A DNA stretch of 37,484 nt from Nitrospirota bacterium (GTDB lineage: Bacteria > Nitrospirota_A > Leptospirillia > Leptospirillales > Leptospirillaceae), in NCBI GenBank assembly GCA_021838765.1, contig JAKCCY010000015.1:1-37484 (forward strand). The letters are read 5' to 3'. A model generated the notes under the pieces. That model saw nothing but the letters and a program-made list of their open reading frames with translations. It ran no database searches and was not told the DNA's origin. Of the stretch, positions 1 through 8,111 are shown one piece after another; the stretch's first letter is position 1; the number at the start of each line of letters is the position of its first letter. The position numbers and the translations under genes are program-made.

Positions 1-2145
1 TTCCATCTCCTCCCGGATGGAAAACAAATCCTCCATGCGCATGACCTTTTCCGACAGGGCGTTTCTCTGGATGATCTCCCTGAGATGATCGGTATCAAGC
101 GCGCCCTCGACCTTTTCATGGAGTTTCGCCTGGACAGAAGGATCCTCCCCATAACGAATTGCATCGATCAGGAGATCCCTGAGGCTTCTCTCCTCAAACA
201 CCTCTCCCAGAACATCGAACACCCGGCCTCCCAAAGCTTTGCGTTCAACCTCGATCTTGTCGAAGAGACGCTGGAAAACATCCCCCTCCCGGGTTTCGGA
301 GGCCACCATGTTCCACAGATGGCAGACCTCGGTCTGCCCGATCCGGTGGATGCGTCCAAATCGTTGCTCGAGACGATTAGGATTCCATGGAAGATCATAG
401 TTGACCATCAGGTGAGCATTCTGGAGATTAACTCCTTCTCCTGCGGCATCGGTTGCCACCAGAATCCGCACATCCGGATCATTCCGGAAAAGCTCCTGAA
501 CCTTGTGCCGTTCTTCGCGCCGAACTCCCCCATGAATGACGACGACCGCATCGGGTCTCCCAAGAAGCCCGGCAATCCGATCTTTGAGATAGGTCAACGT
601 GTCTTTGTATTCGGTGAAAATGATCAGCTTTCGCTGACGCCCTCTGTCGTCCTTCATTTCCGGAGTATTCTGAAGAAGGGTTGAAAGCTCGTCCCATTTC
701 CGGTCCTGTCCAGATCGGACGATGGAGCGAGCTGCGTCCTCCAGCTCCTCGAGAATCCGGATTTCCTCTTCTTTTTCGGCAATCGTCCCGGAGGCAGTGA
801 CCTGAGAGACGACCTGATCTTCCCATTCCTCGTATTCTCCGGAGGTCCTCTCCTCGTCCGGTTCCTCCGACTCCTTTACAATCAAATCCGATCCGGGAAA
901 GGAGGACAGCCTCTGTCCCCGAAGATTCAATTTTTCTTCTTCAAGGCTCCGGGACAGTTTCTCCCGCCTTCTTTTGAGGGATTGATAGATAGATTCTGGA
1001 CTGGAGGCCAGGCGCCGTTGCAGAGAGGTGAGAGCAAATCCGACGGTGGTCTTTCGCGCGTTTTCAAGGGTGTCCGCTTTCTGGAACTCCCCTTTTACGT
1101 AGGAGGTCACGGAATGATACAGAACGGCTTCGGCATCGGAGAGGCGGTAATTGGCAGTCGACGCCCTCCGTTCAGGGAAGAGACGTGTGCCATCGAATTT
1201 GAGCAAATCCTCCTTCACCATCCGTCGCATGAGATCGATGACATCAACCTTGTGCGTCCCATCCCGGAACTTGCCATAGAAGCGGTCGGAGTCGAGAAGC
1301 GACAGAAAGAGCTGGAAGTCTTCCTCTTTCCCGTTGTGAGGGGTCGCGGTCATCAGAAGCAGATGCCGGGTCTGGGAGCCCAGAAGTTCGCCCAGCTTGA
1401 AGCGGTCCGTTTTTTTGACTTCGCTTCCATAATAATGGGCCGAGAGCTTGTGGGCCTCATCAAAGACCACGAGATCCCAGGAGGTCTGTTTCAGTTTATC
1501 CTGAAGATCGGGATTTCTGGCAAGCTGATCGAGTCTTGCGATCAGAAGGTCTTTTTCCTCGAAGAGGTTTCCCCCTCTGGACTGGTTGTCCTGTTCCCGG
1601 CTGAAAATGGAAAAAGAGAGGCCGAACTTTTCATCCATCTCCTCCTGCCACTGTTCAACGAGGCTCCCCGGAGCCACGATCAGAACCCGCCGGGCATCGG
1701 CCCGAATCAGAAGTTCGGAAATGAGAAGTCCCGCCATAATGGTCTTGCCGGCTCCCGGATCGTCTGCCAGGACAAATCGAAGGGGCTGGCGGGGGAGCAT
1801 GGCCTCGTAGACTGCCGAGATCTGATGGGGCAGAGGCTCTATATTGGAGGTGTGGACCGCCATCATGGAATCGAACAAATAGGCAAGATTGATGCGAATC
1901 GCTTCAGTGGCCAGCTTGAAAGACTCGGGCGAAGCATCGAATCCCCATGGCCGCCCGGATTGGGCAATGGAGAGCCGGGGTTCGTCATTTCGGAAGAGCA
2001 TCCGCTCCCGCAAGGCGTTATTCCTCGTCCTGTAGACGACATTGACCGAATCGGATCCCATGAAGGTCACGGATTCAACCGTCACAATCTGATCGGGTTC
2101 AATTCCCTGTACATGGGCTTTAATGCCAATTTCTTCGAGTTTCAC
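1..2145 (-). CDS. SNF2-type DEAH-box helicase, 3' end cut by window edge
   Basis: About 715 residues are visible and the frame stays open to base 1, so the C-terminus is missing. Superfamily 2 motifs occur in order: a Walker A loop DDPGAGKT near residues 128-135, DEAH at about 230-233, TATPHNGK near 267-274, and the motif V/VI block with [13 protein letters not shown] and [11 protein letters not shown] near 564-604. A charged coiled-coil-like insertion separates the two RecA lobes at about 390-500. The start is the GTG at 2145, preceded by AGGAGAGG. Large SNF2 helicases of this kind occur in phage-defence loci such as DISARM (DrmD) and other multi-gene systems. Which system this one belongs to cannot be told without the genes beyond the left edge. 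It lies 43 bases after the CD-NTase on the same strand, so the two are probably co-transcribed. It binds and translocates on nucleic acid by family; its target is unknown. Confidence 0.85.
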   Translation of the reverse strand, partial: MKLEEIGIKAHVQGIEPDQIVTVESVTFMGSDSVNVVYRTRNNALRERMLFRNDEPRLSIAQSGRPWGFDASPESFKLATEAIRINLAYLFDSMMAVHTSNIEPLPHQISAVYEAMLPRQPLRFVLADDPGAGKTIMAGLLISELLIRADARRVLIVAPGSLVEQWQEEMDEKFGLSFSIFSREQDNQSRGGNLFEEKDLLIARLDQLARNPDLQDKLKQTSWDLVVFDEAHKLSAHYYGSEVKKTDRFKLGELLGSQTRHLLLMTATPHNGKEEDFQLFLSLLDSDRFYGKFRDGTHKVDVIDLMRRMVKEDLLKFDGTRLFPERRASTANYRLSDAEAVLYHSVTSYVKGEFQKADTLENARKTTVGFALTSLQRRLASSPESIYQSLKRRREKLSRSLEEEKLNLRGQRLSSFPGSDLIVKESEEPDEERTSGEYEEWEDQVVSQVTASGTIAEKEEEIRILEELEDAARSIVRSGQDRKWDELSTLLQNTPEMKDDRGRQRKLIIFTEYKDTLTYLKDRIAGLLGRPDAVVVIHGGVRREERHKVQELFRNDPDVRILVATDAAGEGVNLQNAHLMVNYDLPWNPNRLEQRFGRIHRIGQTEVCHLWNMVASETREGDVFQRLFDKIEVERKALGGRVFDVLGEVFEERSLRDLLIDAIRYGEDPSVQAKLHEKVEGALDTDHLREIIQRNALSEKVMRMEDLFSIREEME

Positions 2146-2188
2146 CGGACCGCCTCTCCTCTATTCAAATACTGTTTACAGAATATAC

Positions 2189-3667
2189 TCAGATCCATCG
2201 TATCCCTCTGCTGGAGCCAATATGTCCTTCTCTATTATCCACAACGACGAAGAAGCGATCACTGACTCCTACCAACCAATCAGTTCGGTTAAGGATCACA
2301 AATGCCTCAACCCAATGGGCTCCGTGATACATGGTTGATTCCCACCGGATTCCATGAAAATCAGAGGAATAGAAGTCACCTCGTAGGGCGTCTCTCTCAG
2401 CAGCCTCTTGGCCGGTATTCACTATGCGCCATCTTACGACATATTCTTTGTCTGAAAATGAGAGACCAGTGCCGTTCAATGCTTGAAAACAGATATTCCG
2501 ATTCGGATCAAGAATATCCCCCGAAACAAGTTTTCGGGAAGGTTGTCTATCATTTCGTCTAGCATACTCCCAGGCGCTGATCGTGACGCCTAATCGGGAC
2601 GAGGAAAACTGCCATGGCGGACGTTTCACATGAGACAGATCCTTAGGAATTTGACTGAGCACTCCGGCACCCTTCCGTATGACTGCTTCCACAAAGTCCT
2701 GATCCTCAGTATTCTTTGCCACGAGTGAAACACCCGATGTCATTTTCTTCGCCAATTCACTCTTTGCGAAATCCTCTCCGAAGACACGTTGCCATTTGCC
2801 AATACTTTCGCCTCGATCGTCTTCTGTGTAGGCATCGTCAATCCAGATGCGGTATTGGTTGATTTTTCTGCGGAAGTTTTCGTACTTGTCCTGATCCCAG
2901 TGCCTATTGAAGTTCTCTTCAGGTAAAACTGGATTCGATATCGTGGGCATATCTGGACGCACTTGGAGCCAGTCATCAAGTCGTCCGATGAGAACTTTCA
3001 GCGTGGTCGGAACATCAGAAAATGGTAACGAAAGAAAACTGCCCAGAACGGATGTTCTCTCTCCCAACAAGGTCGTGAGAAGAACCGACTTTACCGAAAA
3101 AGTGCCTTTTATATCCCGCAGGTATTTTATAAGCCGGATGACCTTATGCAAGTGATTGCTACCCGTGATCGAATTCTTGTTGGACAACCAATTCGTATAG
3201 GCATGGGGAGCGGTCGGCTCAAACTTGTTCTCATTGCGATTGCAGACCTTATAGCTTTTATTTGAAAGGAAATTCTGCTCAACAATGACAGGCACAACAT
3301 CAAGGGAGAAGTCTCCGGAATAATCGATCATAATGCATCGAGTGTGCCGGGATACCTTATCTTGGTAGGTTCCATGACTTCGGAACACCGCATACAAATC
3401 CGCGATATACTCCGCTGGATCCCAGCCACCTTTGGGATCCAGAAACATCACGAGATCCGCATCGAACCCCTTATCAGGTTGAGGCTTGATGATTGTCTTG
3501 TGAGCCCAAGAGCCCTGTGCAGAAAACGAGCGAATGTTTGCCCCATAGTCGCTTTCCTTCAAAAAAGACTTGATTGTCTCAACCCGTTGTCCCAGAGTAT
3601 TGATGCGCGACTGGTTGAGATTGACAGTATCTCGGAGAAAATCATTGAAGTGTTCAATTAGCTTCAT
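2189..3667 (-). CDS. CBASS cyclic-oligonucleotide synthase (CD-NTase, SMODS + AGS-C domains)
   Basis: 492 residues. The N-terminal nucleotidyltransferase fold shows GSWAHKT at about 51-57, then FDADL carrying the first two metal-binding aspartates, and the third in DFSLDVVPV; all three catalytic acids are therefore present. The C-terminal part (about 385-480) matches the adenylyl/guanylyl and SMODS C-terminal sensor domain: it contains WRIVNTGQEA, LRGDFY, HWVEAFVIL and SDRFFVVV in the expected order. By family, such enzymes make a cyclic di- or trinucleotide on phage infection, which activates a co-encoded effector. The ATG overlaps the stop of the upstream patatin gene by four bases (ATGA), indicating translational coupling. 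No Cap2/Cap3 regulators follow; the next gene is a helicase. The nucleotide product cannot be read from sequence. Assignment to CBASS is firm in family terms, activity is inferred. Confidence 0.9.
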   Translation of the reverse strand: MKLIEHFNDFLRDTVNLNQSRINTLGQRVETIKSFLKESDYGANIRSFSAQGSWAHKTIIKPQPDKGFDADLVMFLDPKGGWDPAEYIADLYAVFRSHGTYQDKVSRHTRCIMIDYSGDFSLDVVPVIVEQNFLSNKSYKVCNRNENKFEPTAPHAYTNWLSNKNSITGSNHLHKVIRLIKYLRDIKGTFSVKSVLLTTLLGERTSVLGSFLSLPFSDVPTTLKVLIGRLDDWLQVRPDMPTISNPVLPEENFNRHWDQDKYENFRRKINQYRIWIDDAYTEDDRGESIGKWQRVFGEDFAKSELAKKMTSGVSLVAKNTEDQDFVEAVIRKGAGVLSQIPKDLSHVKRPPWQFSSSRLGVTISAWEYARRNDRQPSRKLVSGDILDPNRNICFQALNGTGLSFSDKEYVVRWRIVNTGQEAAERDALRGDFYSSDFHGIRWESTMYHGAHWVEAFVILNRTDWLVGVSDRFFVVVDNREGHIGSSRGIRWI

Positions 3668-4707
3668 GATGGGCTTCCAGTGCCGTTATAGTGTCTGGCC
3701 AACGAATAGATGGGAATGAATTTTTCAGCGGGATGCTTAAAAAAAATGCTTCGTAATAGGGGAAAACTCTCCCTGGCTTTGATATGACCGAGGCCCTTCA
3801 GATCTGGAATATGGCTTGTATCATCCATCCTAAACTTGCCACTTGGCACCATGTGGTCAATACGGTGTATGACTTGCCTTTCATGAATATCGCCCGTGAG
3901 AATCTTGGCCATGCCCATAGCGCCATGTGACTGGCCATCCATGAAGAGGTTGATCGCTTTTAAGCCGAGCGGGCCGATGCCGACCCACTTCGGTATGATA
4001 TAAACCTCCTGAAGGCAGCCCAAACTCAGAACATGGAGTTCAGGCGGACGCCACTTCAGCAATCCAATCGCCTCGGTCACCGCCAAGGCGATTGGATTGC
4101 TGGCCCAAACTCCTCCGTCGATAAGACCAGTTCCTGTTGCGGTGATATGCTGCTGAAAATAGGTGGGAGCGGCCGAAGTGGCGAGCGCAGCGTCGAGAGC
4201 CAGAGCCTTATAATCCGTCCGAAGTCGCTCATGATGAGCTGTTTTATAAATATAGACGCTCTGCGCTACCGGACTCCAAGCCGGGATAATGAGGCGAGTC
4301 CGGGCCTCCCCGAGCCTCCGATTCCCCAGCACTTCAGTCAGAGCGTCCCTGAGTTCGTCCGAGTCGTACTTGTTCCGATACAAGCGCTGGATACTCCGAA
4401 CTGCTTTCATCACGAAGCTACCCATCCCACTATGTTTCTGCCCGAATATGTCCGGCCCCTTTTCCTCATAAAAGCGCAACAAGTCGGTCGCGGGTATCCC
4501 CAATGCCAAGGCAATCGCAAGAATGCCGCCCGTCGACGTTCCCGCGATCAGATCAAAATAATCTCCGATTGGATGATCGAGGTGCTGCTCGATTTCGGCA
4601 AGAAAGGCGATGGGAAACGTACCAAGGATGCCGCCTCCGTCAATGCTAAGAATCCGACGTCCAAAAGGGGGATCGTTTTTTTGAGATGATACTGTGTTTT
4701 GATCCAT
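3664..4707 (-). CDS. Patatin-like phospholipase, predicted CBASS effector (CapV type)
   Basis: 347 residues with a patatin domain over about residues 15-215. The serine of the Ser-Asp dyad lies in GTSTGG (about 57-62) and the aspartate in DGGVWASNP (about 197-205). The oxyanion loop reads IDGGGILGTFP (about 21-31), with leucine where many patatins have arginine or lysine. In CapV-type CBASS, binding of a cyclic nucleotide switches the lipase on and it degrades the cell membrane, killing the infected cell before phage release. The C-terminal 130 residues have no motif I recognise and would hold any sensor surface. Gene order patatin then CD-NTase with a four-base overlap is the usual effector-synthase arrangement. 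The ATG start fits the patatin N-terminus. No strong promoter stands out in the 145 bases upstream. Confidence 0.88.
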   Translation of the reverse strand: MDQNTVSSQKNDPPFGRRILSIDGGGILGTFPIAFLAEIEQHLDHPIGDYFDLIAGTSTGGILAIALALGIPATDLLRFYEEKGPDIFGQKHSGMGSFVMKAVRSIQRLYRNKYDSDELRDALTEVLGNRRLGEARTRLIIPAWSPVAQSVYIYKTAHHERLRTDYKALALDAALATSAAPTYFQQHITATGTGLIDGGVWASNPIALAVTEAIGLLKWRPPELHVLSLGCLQEVYIIPKWVGIGPLGLKAINLFMDGQSHGAMGMAKILTGDIHERQVIHRIDHMVPSGKFRMDDTSHIPDLKGLGHIKARESFPLLRSIFFKHPAEKFIPIYSLARHYNGTGSPS

Positions 4708-4852
4708 AGGGCCGTTCCAGCCTCAACAATCGCGATTACATTAAAGACAGTTCAACCGTTCCTCTTTTTTCTTGATGAAGGAGAAGGACAAAAAATAAGG
4801 TACGCCCCATGCCCACGGAATCGCAATGATTGACCTACGTTTGAAGACCTAC
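4708..4852. other. Spacer upstream of the patatin gene, no gene seen
   Basis: These 145 bases separate the end of the broken small gene from the patatin ATG. They are AT-rich near 4760-4800. I see no convincing promoter, terminator hairpin or open frame. The CBASS genes may be read through from the mobilization genes or from a promoter I cannot recognise. Confidence 0.4.
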
Positions 4853-5128
4853 TCATTGCAACTCCTTTGCGCCAATATTCTGGGAGCGCACAAAAAGAGC
4901 GTTGAAGTCCTCTTCCCGAAGTTTTCCCTCTTCGCGATATTTTTTAATTACCCGATAGGGATTGTAGATGATCACATAGTTGAAAGGGCCAGATGCCCCC
5001 AATAATTCAAAATTTGATTCTCGACCTGCAGATACTCGGCAAAGGATCTCCTCGTTTTGTCAGAATCGCTGGGTGCAGCCGGCAGGAGAGGAAAGAACCC
5101 TTGGGTCTTCTTTTTCCAAATATTGCAT
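4853..5128 (-). pseudogene. Small gene of unknown function with an in-frame TGA
   Basis: An ATG at 5128, preceded by GGAAGG with a two-base gap, starts a frame of 22 codons ending in a TGA at 5062-5060. The same frame then continues for 68 more codons to a TGA at 4855-4853. The second part reads like a genuine soluble protein end, with NYVIIYNPYRVIKKYREEGK followed by LREEDFNALFVRSQ. The gene begins 24 bases after the relaxase stop on the same strand, so it would belong to the mobilization transcript. I do not recognise the family. The simplest reading is a nonsense mutation (TGA from CGA or TGG) or a sequencing error. Recoding is possible but nothing here supports it. Confidence 0.55.
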
Positions 5129-5152
5129 TGATCCTTCCAGCAATAGTACCAA

Positions 5153-7516
5153 TCACCACCCGACCTTTGCCACGTGACACGCTTTTTCTTCTTCCCGATA
5201 CTGTAAATTTTCGCTCCAGTCTTTGCCGTGCTCCGGGATTTCCCGGATCGTTTTAACTCCTTCCTTTTCGAAGATCCCCTTGAGCTCTTCGGCTAGTTTT
5301 TCCCCGCCCGGATCATTATCGACAGCAACAACAATTTCAATTTCATGCTTCGACGCCACTCGCGCAATCACACCCAGTTTTGATTTTTGGGAATCCGACA
5401 GCGCTCCGGCAATACTGACATAATCCGAGCCATGATTCGGATGCATTTGTGCATGGGACAGACAGTCAATGCCTGACTCGCAGATTATGATTCGCTTCGA
5501 CTTCCCACCCAGTCCATGCGAATACCATAGTCCTCTTTCTCCACCGGGCGAGAATCTGGTGGAATCCAAATTCCCGATCTCATACCCTGTGAGTCCATTG
5601 TGATGGTGAGGGAAGATCGCATGGCCGCCGGAGTCCGTCAGGACTTCTCCTGAAAATCTGGGATCCGAAAGAATCTTTGCCGAAATCTTTCGATCTTTCA
5701 TCAGAGATGAATTCGGCTCCCGACTCATTCCCGCAACATCCCTCATGATCTTCTGCTGGTCAGATGTGGACGGAAAAGGCCGGGCATACTCTTCCTTGCG
5801 TCCGGCTTCAAGCCATGACCTCAACTCTTTGCGAATCTGGAAGAGATTCGTCCCCGTCCGACGCTTCACAAAATCGATGACAGATCCCGAATCCTTTTGA
5901 TCGTGAACATTGAAATAGACTCCTTGGTTATCAGAAATGTTCGTTGCCACAACAATTCTGTCGCCGTCCAGAGCTTTCAGGATCAGGCTATTTTTGCTTG
6001 ATCCATTCTCTTTCCCATACCCTCTTGTCCTAGCAAACTCTGCCAGGTTGATCTCCCGCTTGAACCTTTCCATTTCCGCATCGATCTTTTGCGCGGCCCA
6101 ATCCTTTATCCGCCCGATATTTCGGCCAATACTGTCGACAAGTCTGTCAACACTCTGTCTAACTTTTTCAATTCCGTCTCGAATACGTCGATCCGACTGT
6201 TCAAAAGCTCGAATTGCCGATCTCTCTCTTTCAATAATCTCTCTTGATCTTCTACAAACCTCCCGAACTCTTCCATCAGGACCCTCTCCACTTCCGTCAT
6301 GAGCTACCTCCCCACGATCTGATACTGTTCCGTTCCGTCTGCCGTCTTGAAAGTCTGTCCCCATCCGAGACCGGGGCGCATCTGCAACCAGATCCCCCCC
6401 GTCTTGTCGGTGACGATCGAGAGTCCGTTCGCCCTCTGGATTGATTCTTCCAATGTCGAAAGCCGCATGTTTTCTATCGCCAGGGACACTTTCGACTGGT
6501 CCAGTGCCGATTTCGTATCCGTGACCGCTGACAAGAGATACCACAAGATCAGCAAGAGGACTCCGGCCACGATCAACGTCCCGGCCGAGATCCCGGCCAA
6601 GGTCCAGGTCCATCTCTTTATCACCATTTCTTCGATATCGCTTCTGATTGTATTCGCTGATTTTTTTGAGTTGCTCTTCAAATTCAAGACGACATTCTCG
6701 ACTTCTTGCTGGATCATGAGTCGATCCTTCTCTTTCTTTTCCTTCAGCCTGGTCGCCAGATCCTTCGAGTTTTTCGGTACGGAAGCCTGTTTCATAAATC
6801 ACTCCTTTCAACCGGATTTTCTGTCCGGACGCTTTGTCTTTGATAGATACATAATCTTGCCCCTGACGATTGATCTCGAATCCCGCCTCTTTCAACGACT
6901 CGATCACCCCCACCCGATCGCTGATCAGACCAGCTTCGATCCGTTGGGTCAGGTACTCTGTGATGAGCCGCTTCGGATCATCGGATTCTTCGACACCCTT
7001 CCTCAGATTCTCCGCTTCGATGAACGCCCGATGCCCGGGCTGGAGCAGTCTCGCTCTCTGCGGATCGTCTGGGCGGGCCCAGCCGTTCTCATAATTCCAC
7101 GCATCTCTTAACAGGTCATACCGCTTCTGCCATCCCGGGGGGGCCGGGTTGTAGCTCTTCCCCGTTTCGAGGTCCACTCGGGCGCAGAGGATGTGAAGGG
7201 CTATCCTGTTTCCGGGTTCATCGTGGAGAATCGCAGTGTACGCAAGCCGGGATTCGTCCATCCCGGGACCCATCGCCGTCCGGAAGTCGTCCAAACAATG
7301 GTCAATTTGCTCCGGCGTTGGCCGATCTTCCGGAGCAAACCCGATCACCGCGGACGAATACCGATAACGCGTCGACAGGCTATCTGCCACCATCGCCATC
7401 TGGCATGGATCGCCCCGAAGAACTGTCTCTCTGCGGCCTTCTTTTGGCTCAGTCAGATACTTGACCGCTTTTTGCGCCGATCCGGTTCCATGGCGCAGGA
7501 ATTTAATGTGTGCCAT
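5153..7516 (-). CDS. Relaxase with C-terminal TOPRIM (primase-like) domain
   Basis: 787 residues. The N-terminal part (about 1-170) resembles mobilization relaxases: FLRHGTGSAQKAVKYLTE with a candidate catalytic tyrosine near residue 20, then ALHILCARVDLETGKSYNP and APPGWQKRYDLLRDAWNYE. The nuclease would nick oriT and pilot one strand into a recipient. Residues about 241-470 are low-complexity (Arg, Asp, Gly, Glu rich) and overlap two genes in another frame. From about 475 a DUF3991/zinc-ribbon-like section leads into a TOPRIM domain with IICESGID (Glu near 680) and VAVDNDPGG (Asp near 733 and 735). A relaxase joined to a primase-like part recalls MobA/RepB of RSF1010, which primes the transferred strand. 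The ATG lies inside the end of the MobC-like gene (14-base overlap). The first histidine of the usual HxH motif appears to be alanine here. Confidence 0.85.
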   Translation of the reverse strand: MAHIKFLRHGTGSAQKAVKYLTEPKEGRRETVLRGDPCQMAMVADSLSTRYRYSSAVIGFAPEDRPTPEQIDHCLDDFRTAMGPGMDESRLAYTAILHDEPGNRIALHILCARVDLETGKSYNPAPPGWQKRYDLLRDAWNYENGWARPDDPQRARLLQPGHRAFIEAENLRKGVEESDDPKRLITEYLTQRIEAGLISDRVGVIESLKEAGFEINRQGQDYVSIKDKASGQKIRLKGVIYETGFRTEKLEGSGDQAEGKEREGSTHDPARSRECRLEFEEQLKKISEYNQKRYRRNGDKEMDLDLGRDLGRDVDRGRSPLADLVVSLVSGHGYEIGTGPVESVPGDRKHAAFDIGRINPEGERTLDRHRQDGGDLVADAPRSRMGTDFQDGRRNGTVSDRGEVAHDGSGEGPDGRVREVCRRSREIIERERSAIRAFEQSDRRIRDGIEKVRQSVDRLVDSIGRNIGRIKDWAAQKIDAEMERFKREINLAEFARTRGYGKENGSSKNSLILKALDGDRIVVATNISDNQGVYFNVHDQKDSGSVIDFVKRRTGTNLFQIRKELRSWLEAGRKEEYARPFPSTSDQQKIMRDVAGMSREPNSSLMKDRKISAKILSDPRFSGEVLTDSGGHAIFPHHHNGLTGYEIGNLDSTRFSPGGERGLWYSHGLGGKSKRIIICESGIDCLSHAQMHPNHGSDYVSIAGALSDSQKSKLGVIARVASKHEIEIVVAVDNDPGGEKLAEELKGIFEKEGVKTIREIPEHGKDWSENLQYREEEKACHVAKVGW
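6106..6300 (-). CDS. Nested coiled-coil protein inside the relaxase gene
   Basis: 64 residues, read in the same shifted frame as the membrane-protein gene just upstream and wholly inside the relaxase gene. The ATG comes three bases after that gene's TAG and has a strong GGGGAGG ribosome binding site six bases before it. The sequence is highly helical and charged, with heptad-like spacing of Leu, Val and Ile throughout (for example ERLLKERDRQFELLNSRIDV in its middle), so it should form a coiled coil. I do not recognise a family. Its position suggests a relaxosome or coupling role with the nested membrane protein. Support comes from the ribosome binding site, the coupling to the upstream gene and the protein-like composition. 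Expression is not proven. Confidence 0.6.
   Translation of the reverse strand: MTEVERVLMEEFGRFVEDQERLLKERDRQFELLNSRIDVFETELKKLDRVLTDLSTVLAEISGG
6304..6795 (-). CDS. Nested MobB-like membrane protein inside the relaxase gene
   Basis: 163 residues in a frame shifted by one from the relaxase that contains it. The ATG has an excellent ribosome binding site (AAAGGAG, about seven bases upstream). The N-terminal 60 residues are charged and helical, followed by one clear membrane segment at about 63-92 (WTWTLAGISAGTLIVAGVLL onward), a second helical stretch, and a C-terminal domain with GGIWLQMRPGLGWGQTF. RSF1010 likewise encodes its MobB, a small membrane protein that helps present the relaxosome to the secretion channel, in a second frame inside mobA. 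The relaxase over the same bases is low-complexity linker, as expected if this frame is the constrained one. Homology to MobB proper is suggested by position and topology, not shown by sequence identity. Confidence 0.72.
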   Translation of the reverse strand: MKQASVPKNSKDLATRLKEKKEKDRLMIQQEVENVVLNLKSNSKKSANTIRSDIEEMVIKRWTWTLAGISAGTLIVAGVLLLILWYLLSAVTDTKSALDQSKVSLAIENMRLSTLEESIQRANGLSIVTDKTGGIWLQMRPGLGWGQTFKTADGTEQYQIVGR

Positions 7517-7877
7517 CGAGAACTTCTTTTATGTCACGCTCGATCGCCGCCAGATGAACCAGGATCTCGATCCCGGTCAGGCTTCTTCCATTCACCTTTC
7601 GGGCGATCTGGTTGAGATTGTTCCCAATCCTTGCGATCTGGCGGATCAAGTCCCGGTCGGCGACCGGAACAGTCCTACGCTTTGGAACGGACAGTGGAGG
7701 ATGCAGGAGTGGCTTGCCCAGCCTCTGCCGAATGAAATCCGCCAGGGACAGTCCTTCCTCTTTTGCCATGGCCTGCCAGGCAACCCGCTCCTCCGGGTAG
7801 GCCATGATGTGGATCCATGCTGTGCGCTTCTTCCGTCCCTCTGGCACTGGATTTTGTTCTCTCCCCTTCTCTGGCAT
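7503..7877 (-). CDS. MobC-like relaxosome accessory protein
   Basis: 124 residues. The middle part (about 20-55) looks like a ribbon-helix-helix DNA-binding region: a strand with WIHIMAYPEE, then WQAMAKEEGLSLADFIRQRL. The C-terminal section holds IARIGNNLNQIARKVN, a signature of MobC-type mobilization proteins. Such proteins bind oriT and help the relaxase melt and nick it. The gene overlaps the relaxase start by 14 bases and sits just downstream of the candidate oriT palindrome, the usual order for a mobilization operon. The first 20 residues are basic and polar and the true start could be slightly further in. Confidence 0.82.
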   Translation of the reverse strand: MPEKGREQNPVPEGRKKRTAWIHIMAYPEERVAWQAMAKEEGLSLADFIRQRLGKPLLHPPLSVPKRRTVPVADRDLIRQIARIGNNLNQIARKVNGRSLTGIEILVHLAAIERDIKEVLDGTH

Positions 7878-8111
7878 CGCCTTCCATCCTTGTTTTTAGC
7901 AGGGTTCCAAGGGGAGCACCCCTTGGACAGCCCCATTAGCGATAGCTAGTGGGTAGGCTGGCTTAAAGGCATTTGGAGCGAATCAAAAAAATATTTCGAA
8001 TACATGGAGAGGAATAGAAACCCGATCTTTACCGATCTCTCCGCATTCGAAAATCATCAAATCAAATAGCGTATTCTAACCCTTGCGATCGGACTTTAAG
8101 GATCTGTAGCA
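7878..8111. other. Candidate oriT region
   Basis: The 234 non-coding bases between the MobC-like gene and the AlpA-type gene hold a perfect 9-base inverted repeat at 7906-7927 (TCCAAGGGG, loop AGCA, CCCCTTGGA) and a shorter TAGC-GATA-GCTA palindrome near 7936-7947, followed by AT-rich sequence. Origins of transfer of mobilizable elements usually lie next to mobC and carry such a repeat beside the nick site. The nick site itself cannot be located by eye. Confidence 0.5.
7906..7927. repeat. Perfect 9-base inverted repeat upstream of mobC-like gene
   Basis: TCCAAGGGG and CCCCTTGGA are separated by AGCA. The position, right before the mobilization operon, suggests relaxase or MobC recognition. 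It has no U-tract on either side, so it is not a typical terminator. Confidence 0.7.

Noticed and set aside
85..2265. Long plus-strand open frames at 85-684 and 982-2265
   Set aside because: They lie antisense to the SNF2-type helicase, whose motifs are complete on the minus strand; their translations show no family character.
4033..4689. Plus-strand open frame of 218 codons
   Set aside because: Antisense shadow of the patatin gene.
5060..5062. Selenocysteine or programmed read-through at the in-frame TGA
   Set aside because: No SECIS-like hairpin was recognised directly after the TGA and no homologous selenoprotein is known to me; mutation or error is simpler.
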